DNA of 64,000 bases from Micromonospora echinospora (GTDB taxonomy: Bacteria; Actinomycetota; Actinomycetes; Mycobacteriales; Micromonosporaceae): positions 5,916,001 to 5,980,000 of the forward strand of contig NZ_JACHJC010000001.1 in the NCBI RefSeq assembly GCF_014203425.1, written 5' to 3'. A program made the translations under genes and the position numbers. Positions 27,144-36,368 of the stretch are shown in pieces. The notes under the pieces are model-generated. The model ran no database searches. It was not told where the DNA came from and saw only the letters and a list, made by a program, of their open reading frames with translations. Within the stretch, counting starts at the first letter, position 1, and each line of letters starts with the position of its first letter.

Positions 27144-27586
27144 GTACCTATCCCGTTTTCTTCGAGCGCCGGCACGCCTGCCACCCGGGGGTTGGGTGGC
27201 GCAGGGGCGGCGACGGTTGCCGGAGAGTTGCTACGGCAAGGTAGCCATGCGTTCCCGGCCACTCAAGGCACGCCGAACGGGCCCGCGAGCGCACTTAAGA
27301 CAGTGCTCATGCCCGCCGCCGGAGCCGGTCACCGCGGCGGGTGATCCGGCGACGTCCGGAGCAGGGCCGACCCGGGCGGGCACCGCCCGGACGCGAGGTT
27401 TCACACGCCGGCGACGCCGCCGGGGGCGTTCACCGCCTCACCGAAACTTAAGGTACGGATAAGCCTGCGCTGAGAACCTCGTTCCGCCTGTCCGATCCGG
27501 CGAAACAGCAGCAGCGGCGGTGCGTGACCGGCCTCCGATCCGGGTATGCCGCCGAACCGCTGAAGCCGTGAGGGGAAGGCACCGCC
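27144..27586. promoter_or_regulatory. Divergent promoter region of the flavin operon and DUF3040 gene
   Basis: The 443 bases contain no convincing gene. Two CTTAAG boxes occur, in GCACTTAAGACAGTGC (27290-27305; imperfect palindrome) and in AACTTAAGGTACGG (27445-27458). They may mark promoters or operators of the two divergent units, but neither is a recognised site. Confidence 0.35.
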
Positions 27587-27844
27587 ATGCTCAGCCAAGA
27601 GGATCAGCGCAGGTTCGAACAGATCACCCGCCGTCTGCGGGAAAGTGACCCTCGGTTCTTCGCCCGGTTGGACAGCCGGATCAAGGGGCGCCGGGGCCGA
27701 TACATGATGCTGCTGACGATCGTGCTGTGGGCATCGCTGCCGGCGATGACAGTACTGGTCGGACGGCTGGCCGGGGCGATCTGCGCGGTGGTGCTGGTCG
27801 CCAACGCCGCCGTGATGTGGCGTTTCCGCCGCCGCTTGCTGTAG
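27587..27844 (+). CDS. DUF3040 small membrane protein
   Basis: The 85-residue protein begins MLSQEDQRRFEQITRRLR, with the Leu-Ser/basic amphipathic start of DUF3040, and has two transmembrane helices (MLLTIVLWASLPAMTVLVG and AGAICAVVLVANAAVMW). The ATG is preceded by AGGGGAAGGCACC. Function is unknown; the family is restricted to actinobacteria. Confidence 0.85.
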   Translation: MLSQEDQRRFEQITRRLRESDPRFFARLDSRIKGRRGRYMMLLTIVLWASLPAMTVLVGRLAGAICAVVLVANAAVMWRFRRRLL

Positions 27845-27848
27845 GTGT

Positions 27849-27898
27849 AAGGAAGGGCCCCTTCTTAACGCATTCGGTAGAGGAAGGGCCCCCTGTTA
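27849..27898. repeat. Dispersed GGAAGGGCCCC repeat / terminator
   Basis: Two direct copies of AGGAAGGGCCCC lie about 31 bases apart between convergent genes, with a TTAAC after each. The sequence is related to the stem-loop at 13015-13062. It is probably a member of a dispersed intergenic repeat family that also works as terminator. Confidence 0.6.
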
Positions 27899-28861
27899 AC
27901 ACTCGCCTCCGCCGCTGCCGAACTCCCGGAACGCCCGGCGCAGCCGCTCGGCCAGCCCTGGCCCGCCGATCGCGGCACCGGGTGACCCGAGCTGGCGCAA
28001 CAGCAGCTCCGGGCCGGTGGCGAGCGTGGGCGGCCGGTCCGGCAGCGCCACCGGCGCCAGCCAGAACCGGTCCAGCTCCGCGTCCGGCTCGACCGCCGGC
28101 AGCCCGGCCAGGGCCCGCGCCGCGCCGACCACCGGTGCGGTGGCGCCCGTCGCGTCCGGCTCCCGTCCGGCGCCCGGGCCCGCCAGGACAGGCGTCCCGC
28201 CGCTCCCGTCCAAAGACGCCGACCGGTCCGCCGCGGTGCCGGTCGGGCCCGGCGCCACCTCGGTGGTACGGGCGCCGCGCAGCGTACGCAGCCGGTCGAG
28301 CAGTTCGGCGCGGGATCGGCCGCGCCAGTGCAGCAGGTGGAACGGGTCGGCGTCGAACGCCTCGGCGAGCAGGTAGAACGTGGCGGCCAGGTGTTTGCAC
28401 GGCACCGCGAAGTCGGGGCAGCCGCAGCTCTGGTCCAGCTCGCCGATCTCGGCCGGGAACAGCGGCGCGCCCGCCTCGGCGAACAGCTCCTCCAGTTCGG
28501 CCGGCAGGTCACCGGCGAGCAGCCGGGCGCTGAAGAACGCCTGCCCGGCCAGCTCCGACTCCAGCCGCCGCCACACCTTCTCCGGGTACGCGGCCAGCCC
28601 GATCCGGACCGGGTAGGGACGCGGCCGGGACCCCTGCACCTCGGCGGTGACCTTTCCGGGCGACACGTCGAGCCGGAGCACCTGCCCCCGGCGCGCGTAC
28701 GCCCGGCCGCGGGTGAGCCGGGAGCCGAGCGCGAACGACTCCAGCACCTCCACGAAGCGCCGGGACCACCAGGACTGCCCGATCGCACCTCTGGTGCTGC
28801 GCGCCCGCAGGCCGCCCTCGACCCGCAGCGGCGGACCGTAGTCGTCGAAACCTGGGCTCAC
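27896..28861 (-). CDS. SWIM zinc finger protein
   Basis: The 321-residue protein has the SWIM motif CGCPDFAVPCKHLAATFYLL (CxCx6-7CxH) near residue 165, a DNA or protein binding zinc finger. The N-terminal half (QSWWSRRFVEVLESF) is typical of the SWIM proteins that accompany SNF2 helicases. The GTG start at 28861 overlaps the helicase stop as GTGA, so the two are co-translated. Confidence 0.85.
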   Translation of the reverse strand: MSPGFDDYGPPLRVEGGLRARSTRGAIGQSWWSRRFVEVLESFALGSRLTRGRAYARRGQVLRLDVSPGKVTAEVQGSRPRPYPVRIGLAAYPEKVWRRLESELAGQAFFSARLLAGDLPAELEELFAEAGAPLFPAEIGELDQSCGCPDFAVPCKHLAATFYLLAEAFDADPFHLLHWRGRSRAELLDRLRTLRGARTTEVAPGPTGTAADRSASLDGSGGTPVLAGPGAGREPDATGATAPVVGAARALAGLPAVEPDAELDRFWLAPVALPDRPPTLATGPELLLRQLGSPGAAIGGPGLAERLRRAFREFGSGGGEC

Positions 28862-31800
28862 TCGACCACCGCCGCCCCGGACTCCAGCGTGAACAGGTCG
28901 CGCAGCGTGTCGGTGGACAGCTCGGTGATCCACTGCTCGCCGCTGCCCACCACGGACCGGGCGAGGCTGCGCTTGTCCGCGATCATCGCGGCCACCTTCT
29001 CCTCGACGGTGCCGGCGCAGACGAACTTGCGTACCTGCACGCGGCGGCGCTGTCCGATGCGGAACGCCCGGTCGGTGGCCTGGTCCTCGACGGCCGGGTT
29101 CCACCACCGGTCCACGTGCACGACGTGGTTGGCGGCGGTCAGCGTGAGACCGGTGCCGCCGGCCTTGAGCGACAGGACGAACAGGGGCGGCCCCTGCGGC
29201 GTCTGGAACCGGGTCACCATGGCGTCCCGTTCGGCCTTGCCGACGCCGCCGTGCAGCAGCAGCACCTCCCGGCCGGTACGCGCCGACAGGTGCCCGCGCA
29301 GCATGCCGCCGAATTCGGCGTACTGGGTGAACAGCAGCGCCTTCTCCCCCGCCGCGAGCACCTCGTCGACGATCTCGTCGAGGCGTTCCAGCTTGCCGGA
29401 CCGGCCGTCCAGCGCGGAGCCGTCGTGCAGCAGCTGCGCGGGGTGGTTGCAGACCTGCTTGAGCCGGGTCATGGTGGCCAGCACCAGCCCGCGCCGCTCG
29501 ATCCCGTCGCTGGACTCGATCTTCGCCATCATGTCGTCCACCACGGCCCGGTAGAGGGCGGCCTGCTCGGCGGTGAGGTTGCAGACCACCTCCATCTCCA
29601 GCTTCTCCGGCAGGTCGGTGATGATCGAGGGGTCGGTCTTGAGGCGGCGCAGCACGAACGGGCCGGTGATCCGGCGCAGCCGCTCGGCCACCTCGGCGTC
29701 GCCGTGCCGCTCGATCGGTTCGGCGAAGCGCTTGCGGAACGTCGCGGCCGGCCCGAGCAGCCCCGGATTCGCGAACTGCATGATGGACCAGAGGTCGGCG
29801 AGCCGGTTCTCCACCGGCGTACCGGTGACCGCGACCCGGTGCCGCGCGGGCAGTGACCGGACCGCCTCGGCCTGCCGGGTGGCGGCGTTCTTGATCGCCT
29901 GCGCCTCGTCCACCACCACCCGGTGCCAGTCGATGCCGGCCAGCTCGAACGCGTCCCGGGCCGCCACCGAGTACGTGGTGAGCACCAGGTCCGCCTCCCG
30001 CACCGCGGTGGCGAAGCCCTCACCCCGGGCGCGCTCGGCGCCGTGGTGCACGTGCACCCGCAGCCCGGGGGCGAACTTCGCCGCTTCCCGCTGCCAGTTG
30101 CCGACGAGCGACATCGGGCAGACCAGCAGCGTGGGCCCGGCCTCCGGCGGGTCACCGGCGAGCAGCGCGAGCAGCTGCACGGTCTTGCCCAGGCCCATGT
30201 CGTCGGCGAGGATGCCGCCGAGCCCGAGCGACTGGAGGAACGCCAGCCAGGCCAGTCCGCGCCGCTGGTACGGCCGTAGCGTCCCGGTGAACCCCGGCGG
30301 CGGGTCGGCCGGGGTGAGCCGCCGTTCCGCCTCACCGGCGAGCAGTTCGCCCAGCGCGCCGTCGGCGACCACGTCCAGCACCGGCAGCTCACCGGCCCGG
30401 TCGTCACCGGACAGTCCCATCCGCAGCAGGTCGGCCACGCTCAGCTCGCCGGAGGAGCGCAGCAGCTTCAGCCCGGCCTCCAGCCGCTGCGGATCCAGCT
30501 CGACCCACCGGCCGCGCAGCCGGACGAGTGGGGACTTCAGGTCGGCGAGCGTCGCCAGTTCCTCGGCGGTCAGCGGCTGGTCGCCGAGCGCCAGCTCCCA
30601 GCGGTAGTCGACGAGCGCGTCCAGCCCCAGCTTGCCGTCGGTGGTGGCGACCGCGCCGGGCGCGCTACGGCTGCGCGCCCGCAGCCGCGCGCCGAGCCGG
30701 GACGAGGAGCGCCGCCACCACGACGGCAGCAGCACCCCGAACCCGGCCGCGTGCAGCACCGGCGCGCCCTCGCGCAGGAACCGGTGCGCGCCCTCGGCGT
30801 CCAGTTCCATCCCCTCCGGCGCGGCGGTACGCAGAGCGGCGTCCACCTCGGGCCAGAGCCGGCTGGCCCGGCCCAGCTCGGCCAGGAGCGTCTCCTGCGG
30901 CTCGACGCCCCGGGCGGTGAGCGCGGGCGCGGGCCGCTGCCAGATGTGAGCGGCGTCCACCACGAGCCCCGGCTCGTCGGCCGGGTGCAGGCCGAACTCG
31001 ACCCGCCAGGCGGCGTCCTCGACCAGTTCGGCGACCGGGTCGACGTCCGGCTCGACCAGGCGGAACGTGGCCCGTACCGCGCCGCCGGCGGCGTCGCGCT
31101 GCCAGGCGTCCAGTTCGTCGCGCAACGTCTTCAGGGCGGCGGGCTCGGCCGGGAACGCGCGCTCCGGGCCGGTCAGCGCGGCCAGCCAGCGCGGCACCGC
31201 GCCGACCGGGCGCATTCCGCGGTGCAGCCGGGTGTCGGCCAGGGCCACCCGGGCGGTGGTGTCGACGAGCGCGTCCAGCGCCTCGGCGACCAGCTCACCG
31301 GCCCCGATGTCGTCGGCCCGCCCGGCCCACGCGTCGTCCGCCGGCGCTCCCCAGGACCCGGGCCGCCATTCCCGGGCGGCGCGGGCCGCCGGTGGCAACG
31401 CCATCGCCAGGTCGCGCGCCCACGCCGCGTCGGTGCCGGTGAGCAGCGGCCGCCAGAGCGCCCACGCCGTCACCACGTCGTCCGCCCCGACGGCCCGCAA
31501 CCGCCGCGCGGACCCCGCGACCGGACCCGGCTCGCCCGAGGCCGCCGGCAACCGCCGCGCCGAGGTTCCCCGGCCGGCCGCGGCCGGCTCACCGCCCGCG
31601 CCGGGCCCGCCACCACCGGGGTACGCGTCGAACACGCCGGGCAGCAGCCGGCCGCGTGCCACCAGATCGGCGGCGAAGTCGGCCAGCTCGCACAGGTGGC
31701 GCAGGCTCGCACCGACCGGGCCCGGCATCGGCGCGCGCAGCAGCTCGTACGCGGCGTCCGGCGCGTACCTCAGGGCCGGGACCCGCCATCCGGCGCGGGT

Positions 31801-32079
31801 GACCGGGCCGCGGACCGGTTCCCCGACGGTGGCCCGGACCAGCTCCGGCGAGTCCAGCGGCGAGCCGGCCCGGGTCGGCAGGTCCAGCAGGACGGAGATC
31901 GGCTCGCCCGGCATGGCGTCGAGCGCATCGGCGAGCGTGGCGTGGTCGGCGGCGAAGGGGTGCGGGCGCTCGCGCGGGACGCGACCGGGCCGGCGAGGCG
32001 CGCGGGCCGGGCGCGTGCTGTCCTCGGCCCACAGGGCGAGCCCGGCGCGGGGCAGCCACAGCCCGTGGATGACCAGCAC
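28858..32079 (-). CDS. SNF2-family DEAD/DEAH-box helicase
   Basis: The 1073-residue protein has the SNF2 ATPase core in its C-terminal half: LADDMGLGKTVQLLALL (motif I), VVVDEAQAIKN (DEAQ, motif II), VAVTGTPVENRLADLWSIMQ (III), and in the second lobe LFTQYAEFG, LSLKAGGTGLTLTAANHVVH (V) and DQATDRAFRIGQ (VI). The N-terminal half is a long bacterial SNF2 accessory region. GTG 32079 with GGGGGAGCA upstream is the start; the open frame beyond it is an artefact of high GC. Role in transcription recycling or repair is inferred. Confidence 0.92.
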   Translation of the reverse strand: MLVIHGLWLPRAGLALWAEDSTRPARAPRRPGRVPRERPHPFAADHATLADALDAMPGEPISVLLDLPTRAGSPLDSPELVRATVGEPVRGPVTRAGWRVPALRYAPDAAYELLRAPMPGPVGASLRHLCELADFAADLVARGRLLPGVFDAYPGGGGPGAGGEPAAAGRGTSARRLPAASGEPGPVAGSARRLRAVGADDVVTAWALWRPLLTGTDAAWARDLAMALPPAARAAREWRPGSWGAPADDAWAGRADDIGAGELVAEALDALVDTTARVALADTRLHRGMRPVGAVPRWLAALTGPERAFPAEPAALKTLRDELDAWQRDAAGGAVRATFRLVEPDVDPVAELVEDAAWRVEFGLHPADEPGLVVDAAHIWQRPAPALTARGVEPQETLLAELGRASRLWPEVDAALRTAAPEGMELDAEGAHRFLREGAPVLHAAGFGVLLPSWWRRSSSRLGARLRARSRSAPGAVATTDGKLGLDALVDYRWELALGDQPLTAEELATLADLKSPLVRLRGRWVELDPQRLEAGLKLLRSSGELSVADLLRMGLSGDDRAGELPVLDVVADGALGELLAGEAERRLTPADPPPGFTGTLRPYQRRGLAWLAFLQSLGLGGILADDMGLGKTVQLLALLAGDPPEAGPTLLVCPMSLVGNWQREAAKFAPGLRVHVHHGAERARGEGFATAVREADLVLTTYSVAARDAFELAGIDWHRVVVDEAQAIKNAATRQAEAVRSLPARHRVAVTGTPVENRLADLWSIMQFANPGLLGPAATFRKRFAEPIERHGDAEVAERLRRITGPFVLRRLKTDPSIITDLPEKLEMEVVCNLTAEQAALYRAVVDDMMAKIESSDGIERRGLVLATMTRLKQVCNHPAQLLHDGSALDGRSGKLERLDEIVDEVLAAGEKALLFTQYAEFGGMLRGHLSARTGREVLLLHGGVGKAERDAMVTRFQTPQGPPLFVLSLKAGGTGLTLTAANHVVHVDRWWNPAVEDQATDRAFRIGQRRRVQVRKFVCAGTVEEKVAAMIADKRSLARSVVGSGEQWITELSTDTLRDLFTLESGAAVVE

Positions 32080-32163
32080 TGCTCCCCCTCGACGACGCCC
32101 GGTGCCGGAAGACGGCGCCCGGGGAGCCAGGATAGGCCGCCGGGCGCGGATATCGTCGGCGCC

Positions 32164-33024
32164 ATGGTCGACCTTCTCGTGATCGGCGGGCTCGGCGTGG
32201 ACGTCCGTGTCCAGGTGCCCGCTCTGCCGCCGCCCGTCGCCGACTCGCTGCTGGTGCCGCCGATCGACATGCGGATCGGCAACACCGGCGCCGGGGTGGC
32301 GCTGGCCGCGCACGCGCTCGGCCTGCGGGTGGCGCTCGTCGACGTGCTGGGCACCGACCCGGCCGGTGACGTGGTGCGGGCGGCGCTGGCGCGTACCTCG
32401 ATCCGGACCACGCTCGCCGACGCGCCGGCCGGCACCCGGCGCTCGGTGAACCTGGTCGACCCGGCCGGACGGCGGATGTCGCTGCACGACCCGCGCCCGT
32501 GGTCGGGGCCGGCACCGTTCGCCGACGCGGAGCTGGCCGCGCTCGTGGCCGAGGCCGCCCACGTCCACCTGTCGATCATGGACTGGGCCCGGGACTCGCT
32601 GGCGACGCTGCGCGCCGCCACGTCGGTCTCCACCGACCTGCACGACTGGGACGGCGAGAACGACTACCACCGCCCGTTCGCCCGGATCGCGGACCTGGTC
32701 TTCGTCAGCGACACGCGGCTCGGCGAGCGCGCCGGGGCGGAGGCGGCCCGGCTGGCGCCGCGCACGGTGCTGGTCACCGGCGGCGCGGCCGGCGCGACGC
32801 TGCACACCCCGGACGCCCCGCCGGCTCACGTGCCCGCCGCCACCGCGCCGGGCCCGGTGGTGGACACCAACGGCGCCGGGGACGCGTTCGCCGCCGGGGT
32901 GATCGCCGCCCGGCTGCGCGGCGCGGACGTGCTAGACGCGGCCCGGTACGCCGCCCGGGTGGCCGCCGCGGCCTGCGCACACGACGGGATGGAGTACCCG
33001 GACGGGCTGCTCCCCCGCGCCTGA
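32164..33024 (+). CDS. PfkB-family carbohydrate kinase
   Basis: The 286-residue ribokinase-fold protein has the N-terminal substrate part (GNTGAGVALAAHALGLRVAL, VDVLGTDPAGDVV) and the C-terminal signature VVDTNGAGDAFAAGVIAARL with the catalytic Asp. The sugar substrate is not evident. The ATG at 32164 is 84 bases from the divergent helicase start, so both share a promoter region. Confidence 0.87.
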   Translation: MVDLLVIGGLGVDVRVQVPALPPPVADSLLVPPIDMRIGNTGAGVALAAHALGLRVALVDVLGTDPAGDVVRAALARTSIRTTLADAPAGTRRSVNLVDPAGRRMSLHDPRPWSGPAPFADAELAALVAEAAHVHLSIMDWARDSLATLRAATSVSTDLHDWDGENDYHRPFARIADLVFVSDTRLGERAGAEAARLAPRTVLVTGGAAGATLHTPDAPPAHVPAATAPGPVVDTNGAGDAFAAGVIAARLRGADVLDAARYAARVAAAACAHDGMEYPDGLLPRA

Positions 33025-33028
33025 GGCG

Positions 33029-33550
33029 TCAGATCGCGCCGGTCTCGCCGTCGGTCAGCTCGCGCAGGATGTCGGCGTGCCCGGCGTGCCGGGCGGTCTC
33101 CTCGATCAGGTGCACAAGCACCCAGCGCAGCGACACCTCGCCGAGCTGCGGGTGCGGCACCACGTGGTCGAGGTCGAACCGCGCGGCCACCTCGCGGGAC
33201 CGGTCACAGGCCGCCTCGTACGCGGCGGCCAGCGAGGCGACCGTGTCGCCGGCTGACAGCGTGAAACTGGCGTCGGCGTCGGCCTGGGAGGTGACGTAGA
33301 CGTCGCCCGGCTCTGGGGCGAACAGGCAGCGGAACCAGTTCCCCTCGACCACTGTCAGGTGCCGGAGCAGCCCGGCCAGCGTGGTGAGCGAGGGCACCAG
33401 ACGCCGGGCTGCGTCGGCATCGGTCAGGCCGCGCACCTTGCGCAGCATGTTGCCGCGGTGGAAGTCGAGGAACGCGTCGAGGATCGCCCGTTCGCCGCCC
33501 GTACGGGCGAGGACCGGACCGAGAGTCGGATCGATCGTCGGGTGCGCCAT
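33029..33550 (-). CDS. DinB/DUF664-family protein
   Basis: The 173-residue four-helix protein shows the DUF664 pattern: FLDFHRGNMLRKVRGLTDAD, LRHLTVVEGNWFRCLF (first His) and LRWVLVHLIEETARHAGHAD (HxxxH-like metal site). Family members include thiol-dependent transferases using mycothiol, but the substrate here is unknown. It ends 4 bases from the PfkB stop (convergent). Confidence 0.85.
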   Translation of the reverse strand: MAHPTIDPTLGPVLARTGGERAILDAFLDFHRGNMLRKVRGLTDADAARRLVPSLTTLAGLLRHLTVVEGNWFRCLFAPEPGDVYVTSQADADASFTLSAGDTVASLAAAYEAACDRSREVAARFDLDHVVPHPQLGEVSLRWVLVHLIEETARHAGHADILRELTDGETGAI

Positions 33551-33635
33551 TCCCGGACCCTAGTACGCGCTGTACCCGTTTCGCTGCCCCGCGTGATCCC
33601 CTGCGCGGGCGGGCCGGCCGGGGCAGGATGGGCGC

Positions 33636-33842
33636 ATGGCTTCCACGGTGCAGATCCCCCTGGTGGGCGGCGCGGCCGACGGCGAGACCGTCACCGTCGA
33701 GCTGGACAGCAACGGCCGGCCCCCGCTGACCCACCACCACCTCGGGTCGAAGGGGCTCGCGGAGGCACAGATCTACGAGCTGGAGTCGGGCGAGCAGCCG
33801 GGCCGGGAGTGGGTCTACTCCTGGCGCGGCCCGGCGGTCTGA
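33636..33842 (+). CDS. Conserved-looking small protein (68 aa), unknown function
   Basis: The ATG at 33636 starts MASTVQIPLVGGAADGETVT, followed by a short beta-rich sequence ending GREWVYSWRGPAV. No signal, Cys or membrane helix is seen. It is convergent with the pyruvyl transferase gene. Good codon bias supports coding. Confidence 0.65.
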   Translation: MASTVQIPLVGGAADGETVTVELDSNGRPPLTHHHLGSKGLAEAQIYELESGEQPGREWVYSWRGPAV

Positions 33843-33851
33843 CGACCCGGC

Positions 33852-34997
33852 TCAGACCGCGGGGGTCAGCGACCGGGCCCGGATGCTGTCCAGCACGCTG
33901 CGGGTCACCTGCGAGGTTCCCCGCGCCTGCTCGCAGACCTCCGCCACCCGGCGCGCGGTCTCGTCGGCCCGCGCCGCCCGCTCGTCCCACAGCCGGTCCA
34001 CCTCGGCCAGCAGCGGACCCTCGACCTCCCGTTCCACGCCGCGCAGCGCCGGCACCCCGAGCCGCTGGGCCAGGTCGAAGACCTTTCCGGCGTACGGCAG
34101 CGGCAGGAACGGGGTGCCCATCATGGCCGCGAAGATCAGGAAGTGCAGCCGCATGCCGACCGCGAGGTCGAAGTGGCGCATCAGGCCGAGGATCTGCGCC
34201 GGGCGGTAGTCGCCGTGCAGGATGCGGCCCCGGTCGGCGGCGGTCATGTGCGACAGCACGCCGTGGGAGTGCCGGATGTCGTCGCGTTCCATCGGCACGA
34301 ACAGCACGTGCGCGTCGATCCGGTGCACCAGGAAGTCGCCGATCTGGGCGAGCAGGCGGTGGTAGCCGTCCACATCGAGCCGTTCGGCTGCCCGGCCCGG
34401 CTCACGCACGCTCAGCCCGACCAGCCGGGAGCCGGACGGCACGCCCTCCTCGCGCAGCCACTGCTCGGGGAACTCCTCCGGTTTCAGCAGGAACGCCGGA
34501 TCGGCGGTGACGGTGATGGGGTTGACCAGGCCCGCCTCCTCCAGCACCATCCGCGACTCCTGGTCGCGGACGGTCACCTCGACGGCCTGCGCCAGCGTCT
34601 CGCGCACCATGCCGCTGTCGAGCGTGTCGCTGAGCGGGCCGACCCCGACCGCGTACGTGAGCAGCGGCAGCCCGCGTTCCTGGGCGACCCGGACCACCCG
34701 CAGGTAGCGCCGGGCCTCCTTGTCGTAGAGGATCCCGCCGCCGCCGAGGACGAGCAGGTCGAGCTGGTTGAGCACCGGGGACGAGTCGACGCGGCTGACG
34801 CCCTCCCACGGCACCGCCTCGACCTCGGGGTGGGCCAGCGCGGTGTGCGCCGGGTTGCGGGAGAACACGATGATCCGGGCGTTCGGCTCGTGCCGGCGCA
34901 GGTCGTCCAGGAGACCCGTGAGGATCGCCTCGTCGCCGAGGTTACGGCCGCCGTACGACCCGAGCACGCCGATGGTCAGTCCGGTGCGATCCCTCAT
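33852..34997 (-). CDS. Polysaccharide pyruvyl transferase family protein (CsaB-like)
   Basis: The 381-residue protein has the family start IGVLGSYGGRNLGDEAILTG, a central LDLLVLGGGGILYDKEARRY and late MRHFDLAVGMRLHFLIFAAM, the signature His region of the GT-B-like CsaB fold. Such enzymes add ketal-pyruvate from phosphoenolpyruvate to cell-surface polysaccharides; which polymer is unknown. It stands alone on its strand. Confidence 0.85.
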   Translation of the reverse strand: MRDRTGLTIGVLGSYGGRNLGDEAILTGLLDDLRRHEPNARIIVFSRNPAHTALAHPEVEAVPWEGVSRVDSSPVLNQLDLLVLGGGGILYDKEARRYLRVVRVAQERGLPLLTYAVGVGPLSDTLDSGMVRETLAQAVEVTVRDQESRMVLEEAGLVNPITVTADPAFLLKPEEFPEQWLREEGVPSGSRLVGLSVREPGRAAERLDVDGYHRLLAQIGDFLVHRIDAHVLFVPMERDDIRHSHGVLSHMTAADRGRILHGDYRPAQILGLMRHFDLAVGMRLHFLIFAAMMGTPFLPLPYAGKVFDLAQRLGVPALRGVEREVEGPLLAEVDRLWDERAARADETARRVAEVCEQARGTSQVTRSVLDSIRARSLTPAV

Positions 34998-35080
34998 CCG
35001 TTGCTCCTTCCCAGGGGCGTCCGGCCCAGCGTTCCCGCTGGTCGCCCCGGCTTAACGTGCGCCGGGAGTGGCGAGGGCGC

Positions 35081-35659
35081 TCAGTCGGCGGCGCCGCCGA
35101 CCAGACGGGAGACGAGGTCGGAGACCACCTGATCGGTGTCGAACCCGGCGTCGATAGAGGTGGTGAGCAGGTCGAGCAGGAGCCCGTCGACGGCGTAGTG
35201 CAGCAGCGCCACCTCGTACGCCCCGCCCGGCAGGCCGGCGGCGAGGTGGTGGGCGGCGTCGTCGGCGTACCCCTGGCGGAGCACGCCGCCGAGCGCGGAC
35301 CGCAACTCGGGGCGGCGGGCGGCCTCCAGCCGCAGTTCGAACAGCGCCCGGGTGAGGCCCGGCTCGCGGGTGGTGCGCGCGACGATGTCGCGCAGGTAGT
35401 CGGTCATCAGCGCGAGCGACGGCTCGCGGCGCCCGAGGTCGGCGAGCACGGCCGGGTCGGGCGCGATCCGGGCGAAGATCCGTTCGGCCAGGCCGGCGAG
35501 CAGCGCCGCGCGGGACGGGAAGTAGTTCGAGGTGGTGCCGGTGGGCACGCCCGCCTCGGCGTCGACCGCCCGGTGGGTCAGGCCGCGCGCGCCCGCGTCG
35601 GCGAGCACCCGCAGACCGGCGTCGGCGAGCAGGGTACGGCGTTCCGGGTTCCTGGCCAC
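35081..35659 (-). CDS. TetR-family regulator
   Basis: The N-terminal helix-turn-helix GLRVLADAGARGLTHRAVDA, GVPTGTTSNYFPSRAALL is followed by a ligand-binding helical domain. It is divergent from a reductase-like gene, with two palindromes between them (35681-35694, 35710-35727). Repression of both genes with relief by a small molecule is the usual scheme and is inferred. Confidence 0.88.
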   Translation of the reverse strand: MARNPERRTLLADAGLRVLADAGARGLTHRAVDAEAGVPTGTTSNYFPSRAALLAGLAERIFARIAPDPAVLADLGRREPSLALMTDYLRDIVARTTREPGLTRALFELRLEAARRPELRSALGGVLRQGYADDAAHHLAAGLPGGAYEVALLHYAVDGLLLDLLTTSIDAGFDTDQVVSDLVSRLVGGAAD

Positions 35660-35680
35660 GCGAACACACTAGCAATAACC

Positions 35681-35694
35681 ACGACAGGTGTTGT
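35681..35694. promoter_or_regulatory. TetR operator, site 1
   Basis: ACGACAGGTGTTGT is a near-perfect palindrome (ACGACA/TGTTGT with one mismatch), lying just upstream of the TetR gene start. It shares the ACCACGACAG sequence with site 2. Confidence 0.55.
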
Positions 35695-35709
35695 ACATTC
35701 ATCTCCGAA

Positions 35710-35727
35710 CCACGACAGCCGTCGTGG
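35710..35727. promoter_or_regulatory. TetR operator, site 2
   Basis: CCACGACAGCCGTCGTGG is a perfect inverted repeat with 7-bp arms and a 4-base centre. It lies 25 bases before the reductase-like gene start. With site 1 it gives paired operators 29 bases apart. Confidence 0.65.
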
Positions 35728-35751
35728 ATAACCTCGGACATCGGAGCCGGT

Positions 35752-36327
35752 TTGCGCAAGCTCGTCTATTTCGTCGCCAGCACCCTCGACGGCTTCATCG
35801 CCGCGCCCGACGGGTCGTTCGACTTCCTCCCGCTGACGCCCGACCTGGCGCCCCACCTGGTGGCCGAGTGGCCCCAGACGCTGCCCACGTTCGCCCACGC
35901 CCAGCTCGGCATCGAGTCCCCGCCCAGCGGCCGCTTCGACACCGTGCTGATGGGCCGCGGCAGCTACGAGCCGGGCCTGAAGCTCGGCGAGGCCAGCCCC
36001 TACGCCCACCTGAAGCAGTACGTCTTCAGCCGCTCTCTTCCCGCGGCCGACTACCCGGACGTCGAGGTCGTCGCCGGTGACGCGGCGGCCCTCGTCCACG
36101 AGCTGAAGACCCGGCCCGGACGCGACATCTGGCTCTGCGGTGGCGGGCAGCTCGCCGGCCAGCTTCTGGACGAGATCGACGAGCTGGTGGTCAAGGTCAA
36201 CCCGGTGGTCGTCGGCAGCGGCATCAAGCTCGTCGACACCGGCTTCGATCCGCGGCGGCTCACGCTCACCTCGGCGCGCCCGTTCGACGCCGGCGTGGTC
36301 GTCCTGCACTACACGCGCAACGGTTAA
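35752..36327 (+). CDS. Dihydrofolate-reductase-family protein (RibD C-terminal-like)
   Basis: The 191-residue protein begins RKLVYFVASTLDGFIAAPDG, typical for the YwjB/RibD-C reductase family, with FDTVLMGRGSYEPGL and DIWLCGGGQLAGQLLDEIDE as NADPH-site features. The start is a TTG at 35752 with GGAG upstream. These proteins are usually not folate enzymes; under TetR control it may handle a xenobiotic. Confidence 0.85.
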   Translation: MRKLVYFVASTLDGFIAAPDGSFDFLPLTPDLAPHLVAEWPQTLPTFAHAQLGIESPPSGRFDTVLMGRGSYEPGLKLGEASPYAHLKQYVFSRSLPAADYPDVEVVAGDAAALVHELKTRPGRDIWLCGGGQLAGQLLDEIDELVVKVNPVVVGSGIKLVDTGFDPRRLTLTSARPFDAGVVVLHYTRNG

Positions 36328-36368
36328 CCCGGTTGCCCCGGACGGCGGGCGGCACGCACCGTGGGACG

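Noticed and set aside
25086-27344. 752-codon plus-strand frame
   Set aside because: It is antisense to the DUF1800 gene, which has clear domains.
32080-32829. N-terminal extension of the SNF2 helicase frame
   Set aside because: It overlaps the PfkB gene on the other strand and has no domain; a good GTG with ribosome-binding site exists at 32079.
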